Shown piece after piece: positions 60,001 to 64,000 of a stretch of DNA of 64,000 nt. Position 1 is the stretch's first letter. Every line of letters starts with the position of its first letter. Under the pieces are notes generated by a model. That model was not told where the DNA came from and did not search any database. It worked only from the letters and a program-made list of their open reading frames with translations. The translations under genes were made by a program, and so were the position numbers. Origin of the DNA: Tachypleus tridentatus (Eukaryota > Arthropoda > Merostomata > Xiphosura > Limulidae); contig NC_134834.1 of NCBI RefSeq assembly GCF_004210375.1, positions 91,702,170-91,766,169 on the forward strand. Reading direction: 5' to 3'.

Positions 60001-62639
60001 TACCTTGTTACCTGATTATATTGGATGTTTATTGTTTCAATACTAAAATAACATGTACTGTTCTACAAGCCTATTTGAACACTGGATGATAATTACCACT
60101 TAAGAAATTTTCTTATCTTTTCAGTTTTATACAGTAACAGAAAGCTTTACATTCTAATGTAAAATTTAAAAAAATACATATTCAGATCAATCAAATAATT
60201 AATTATTCAGTGAAATCAGTCTGTTATTATAAGTATTTGCTAATGTACATGCACACATCTTTTTTTCCATCTACATTAAAGTAAATCTTTCCTTAGTTAT
60301 TTTATTATATATACATACAAAACAATTTTTCTGATGCAACACTTGCAACATATTGTACAGTTGAAGAAATTGATATTAAATGAATGTTGCATGCATACAA
60401 AACTCATAAGATAAAACTCAAAAGTACAAAAATGTTTTATATATGTATCAACACAAACCATTTTGCTTTGTACATCACTTTATGTAAATTATAACAGGTA
60501 TGACAACTCAAGTTTTAAAAATAACAACATTTGACTGTATATTCTTTTTGGTAAATAATAATAAAAACACAGAAAAAAGTACTATTAACAGAACAAAACC
60601 ACATTCTTCACTAAATGTATTTCAATAATTAACCACAATCATTCTAATTAATAAACAAAATTAAGTAATTAACCTGTAATAAGTCATTCTCTACATTATA
60701 CAAAAATGAATTACATACTAAATCAGAGGATTCAGTTAATAAAGAAGTCTGTATTAAAATTACCGAGATTTATATTTCATTAAATTTTAAAATATCTATA
60801 TATTACACTCTCAGTCCATTTTTAAAAACCAACCTGCTTAACCACTTATTTTTTTACAACACATGAAATACACACAAATATTTTTATTTTCAAATTTGAA
60901 TAACTGCATACATGTGCTTAAACATAATTAGCCTTAGAATATTTTAAAGAAATACAGACACCAGAATTCATTTTTAATGTTTATTAATAGTGGTTAACAA
61001 CCAAAAAACAACAGTTAATTATTAGATGATGCATCTTTTTCTCAGTGCCATCTTTATTGTTGGTAAATACTTCTTTGTCCAAATACATCAAAAAGTAGCC
61101 TCCTGGTGGATTGGTTATAAATCTATGAGCTTTGTTTCCTGATCACAGCCATTACTTTGGATTTTAAGAAAGGTGTAACATGTTTGACAAGCATGGTTAA
61201 CATAAGTTATACAGCTTTAAAAGTATTAAAACACATACAAGATTTTCAGACCCTATTACCAAAAGTGTATAAACACTTTCCTCAATTTCTACCAAAAATG
61301 AAACAAACCTTAAATTTCTATATTTGGCAGTATCATATGTCTGTAAGTAAGTTAGTCCTTGTCATGAATTTTGTTAAATAATAAACATTTATAACAATGC
61401 ATAACTAAATAAGTATGTTATACTATTAAACATATTTTAAAATACAAAATCAAACAAGATGATTACACTAGAAAACCATCTTCAAGAAGTAGTCAACTTA
61501 AGTCATGTTCTTAGGTATGCTTCTCATGCATACTAATAACATTGTATATGTTTACAGTGAAACATAGCTTACTCATTAAAATAGCTCAAAGTATTTGTTT
61601 CACAGTAAAGCCATGCTGTGTTAACTGAGAGAAATCAAACCTGGATTTTAGTCCAGAAGTCCATAAACTTACCACCATCCTCCTGGGGGGCAGCTTTAAG
61701 TAACAATACTCTGAATTTCCAGGAATTATCAAAAAATAACATTGAAATTATTTCAAATTTACAGTATGGAAATTTAAAATTTAAATGTACTGTTACATAA
61801 GTTATAAACTTTAATACTGTATAAACATATTTTATGGAAATTAATCCTATTAAAAAGTGTTATTATTATTGTTCTCCAATTTTTTGTTTTCAAAATACAG
61901 GTTAATAATTAATATTACTTAACTAATTAGCCATCTTAACCTGCTACATCATTTTAAGTTACATGTTCAATAAGGTATTTATTTATGAACTAAAGTACTG
62001 TTTTGATTTTTTTTTAAAGTTCAACTAGGATAAAAAACAAACTGTTGACTATTCTCTCAGAGAAGTTATATCTTTATAGATTTGTCTAAGTTTACAAGTT
62101 TCAACAATAAAAACTTAACTAAATATGATATGGTGTACTAATCCCCTTTTCCACAAATAACTTGTACAACCTTAGTATCTGAATTATACTTTTACTGTAT
62201 GCAAATTTAGCCATATTCATAATTACTCGTACCTTATAAGCTCTCACGAAAAATTTTACTTTCGAATTTGATTTTGAAAGAGATTTAAAAAGTTTTAGAA
62301 TTTTACTAAAACTAAAGGACTAAAGCAACCAATAACTGAGTAAGCTATATATCATATAACACGTACATAGAATCACTAACCATGATATTCATGGTAAACT
62401 ACTCCGTAGACAGTGTAAGGTACAGAGTACAACTATCTGCAAAAAAAAGTAACCAAGACAAAAACCGTATCTTTTCAGTTTTTACAACTCTACAGTATCT
62501 TCCGTATTTTAACCATATGGTTTTTAGTTCCCTTGACAACATATCTCATTCGAACTCAGGGAACATAAAATGTACGTACAACTATGTCCATAAAAGGAAC
62601 ATAAAAGTAGCAATCAAAAATACTGCCAAGAATATACCT
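57007..62639. other. Long AT-rich intron/intergenic region, no gene seen
   Basis: 5.6 kb of strongly AT-rich sequence with only short ORFs and no conserved motif. A family 2 SINE tail scrap (GTTTGTTTGTTTTTTCAGAA) is at about 57,567. It probably belongs to the first GNPDA intron if the 5' UTR exon proposed near 62.7 kb is right. Confidence 0.5.
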
Positions 62640-62846
62640 CACCTTTCTTCTTACAATCGAGTATAGCGTCTTTTTAGTTTTACGTAACTACTACTTATCT
62701 CGTACGCCCTCAGCCTACGCGTTACAGCAACTACATTGAAAGATCATTGAACTCGCATTTTAACCCGAAATATTCAGTTGCTTGGTAATAAGATAAAAAA
62801 TACCCAAGGCCCAAGCTGTTCGAGAGGTCGTTCGAAGGCGCTGTTT
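62640..62846 (-). promoter_or_regulatory. Candidate GNPDA first (non-coding) exon and promoter region
   Basis: Locally higher CpG content than the surrounding 6 kb, and a minus-strand donor-like AAAG/GTGAGG near 62,643. This would fit a 5' UTR exon spliced to the acceptor at 55,156. There is no TATA box in a convincing place. It is a weak inference from composition and one splice-like site. Confidence 0.25.
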
Positions 62847-62970
62847 TTGTTTGTTGTTTTTTTATCAAGCTCAAAGCTACGCAGTGGGCTGTCTGTGCTT
62901 TTCATTCCACAAACATCGAAACTCAATTTTTAGCATTATAAGCTTGTTGGCTTAACGCTCAAACACTGGG
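62847..62970 (-). mobile_element. tRNA-derived SINE (family 2), degraded
   Basis: Plus strand: TTTGTTTGTTGTTTTTTTAT, AGCTACGCAGTGGGCTGTCT, AGCATTATAAGC, CAAACACTGGG. Confidence 0.75.
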
Positions 62971-63133
62971 AAGCACACCAATGTTATTTGAAATGTTGAC
63001 TATTTGAAAATGATATAAAAATGTTTTGAAATATGCAAATAGTTTTAAAGACGTACAAAAGTTTTGTCCTACAATTTTTAAGCCCTTGTTACATCTCTAA
63101 TGATAATATACATTATCATTCTAAATGAAGGAT

Positions 63134-63415
63134 GGCCCGGTATGGCCTAGCGCGGAAGGCGTGCGACTCGTAATCCGAGGGTCGCGGGTTCGCGCCCGCG
63201 TCGCGCTAAACATGCTCGCCCTCCCAGCCGTGGGGGCGTTATAATGTTACGGTCAATCCCACTATTCGTTGGCAAAAGAGTAGCCCAAGAGTTGGCGGTG
63301 GGGGGTGATGACTAGCTGCCTTCCCTCTAGTCTTACACTGCTAAATTAGGGACGGCTAGCACAGATAGCCCTCGAGTAGCTTTGTGCGAAATTCCAAAAA
63401 CAACAAACAAACAAA
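63134..63415 (+). mobile_element. tRNA-Thr-derived SINE (family 1), near-intact, with target-site duplication
   Basis: Complete copy. The tRNA-like head is GGCCCGGTATGGCCTAGCGC, with loop CTCGTAATC (anticodon CGT, Thr) and B box GGGTTCGCGCCCG. The body has CCCACTATTCGTTGGC, TGATGACTAGCTGCCTTCCC and AGCCCTCGAGTAGC. The tail is a CAACAAACAAACAAA run. It is flanked by a perfect 13-bp direct repeat CTAAATGAAGGAT (63,121-63,133 and 63,416-63,428). This is the best-preserved family member in the window and a good reference for the others. Confidence 0.95.
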
Positions 63416-63428
63416 CTAAATGAAGGAT

Positions 63429-63799
63429 ATGAATATATTATTTCATGATTAAATCTATAATATGTGAAATTTCGTTTGATTTTTTTCTGTTGAGCACGTG
63501 TACTGGAAAGTGTGGCATGCGTTATATTTGTGCGTAATTTTTCAATCTGAAATCACACAATAATTTCGGATAGTTTCTCCTATTAATATAAGTAACAAAC
63601 TTAGAAGTGTACTTTTGATAGAAAACTGTTTGTACGTTAATAATGGACTTTGAATTTTAGTCTAATATTCTCCATCTTTTTCAGTTTAACTGCAAAGATT
63701 GTCTAAAATTGATGTTCTTTAGACGGCGTGCGTGGTATTTTTGAGTATAATAACTTCGGATGAATAATAGTGGTGCATATTCTTTGAGTGTGTGTGTTT
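63429..63799. other. No recognisable feature
   Basis: AT-rich sequence between SINEs. The minus-strand ORF at 63,681-63,869 overlaps a SINE and is not considered a gene. Confidence 0.55.
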
Positions 63800-63904
63800 T
63801 CTTGTAGAGAAGCCATATCGGGCTATCTGCTGAGTCTACCGAGGAGAAACGAGACTCTGATTTTAGCATTGTAAATCTGTAGACTCACCTCTATACTAGT
63901 GGCG
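63800..63904 (-). mobile_element. tRNA-derived SINE (family 2), degraded
   Basis: Plus strand: GAAGCCATATCGGGCTATCT, TTTTAGCATTGTAAATCTGT, CTATACTAGTGGCG. It has the same layout as the copy at 56,883-57,006. Confidence 0.7.
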
Positions 63905-64000
63905 TTACTTCTAACATGGCACAATATTATTGTCATTTGTTTAATATAAGTCGCATCTCTTTAACACTCCAAAATTAATGCATAATATTTCGCCTCCTGC

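Noticed and set aside
63134-63205. A genuine tRNA-Thr(CGT) gene
   Set aside because: The tRNA-like stretch continues into the SINE body, lacks a proper acceptor-stem closure and terminator, and recurs in degraded form across the window.
1-64000. CRISPR array, prokaryotic operon or phage-type system
   Set aside because: No regularly spaced identical repeats or dense gene clusters occur; introns, SINEs and animal enzymes mark this as eukaryotic DNA.

Overview
The window reads as animal nuclear DNA: AT-rich, with long non-coding stretches, a five-exon gene with GT/AG introns, and many tRNA-derived SINEs and decayed transposons. One SINE family (tRNA-Thr-like head, a body containing CACTATTCGTTGG, and an AAAC-type tail) is, from memory, abundant in chelicerates and especially horseshoe crabs. 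I therefore favour a xiphosuran or other chelicerate, without being able to confirm it here.

Left part (1-31,530) is a tandem segmental duplication with a period of about 19.1 kb. Unit A (1-12,140, cut by the window edge) and unit B (about 18,840-31,530) each carry a cytosolic sulfotransferase (SULT) gene on the minus strand and, about 6.6 kb away, a decayed SULT copy on the plus strand with its upstream flank inverted too. Only the unit B minus-strand gene (18,856-19,842, 328 aa, one coding exon) is intact. The unit A copy has one extra base in a C run, and both plus-strand copies are pseudogenes. Between the units (12,141-18,840) lies a spacer full of SINE fragments.

Right part (31,497 to about 62,800, minus strand) is a glucosamine-6-phosphate deaminase/isomerase gene (GNPDA). 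Its five coding exons encode about 276 residues once two small frame disruptions (exon 3 and exon 5) are allowed for. Unit B of the duplication ends inside the last GNPDA exon, so unit A carries a stray copy of the gene's last codons and 3' UTR.

The GNPDA introns hold layers of mobile elements. There are three relics of one DIRS-like (tyrosine-recombinase class) retrotransposon family with inverted terminal repeats (about 32.34-38.73 kb, 41.74-43.46 kb and 48.19-53.88 kb). A Tc1-like transposon (33,510-35,139) is nested in the first. A hAT-like transposon relic (45,177-46,237) sits inside a 29-bp minisatellite. A LINE reverse-transcriptase fragment lies near 56.4 kb. A SINE at 63,134-63,415 is nearly intact and has a perfect 13-bp target-site duplication.

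The two host genes are not functionally linked in any obvious way: SULT moves sulfate from PAPS to small acceptors, and GNPDA interconverts glucosamine-6-phosphate and fructose-6-phosphate. I found no rRNA genes, functional tRNA genes, CRISPR arrays or prokaryotic-type operons.
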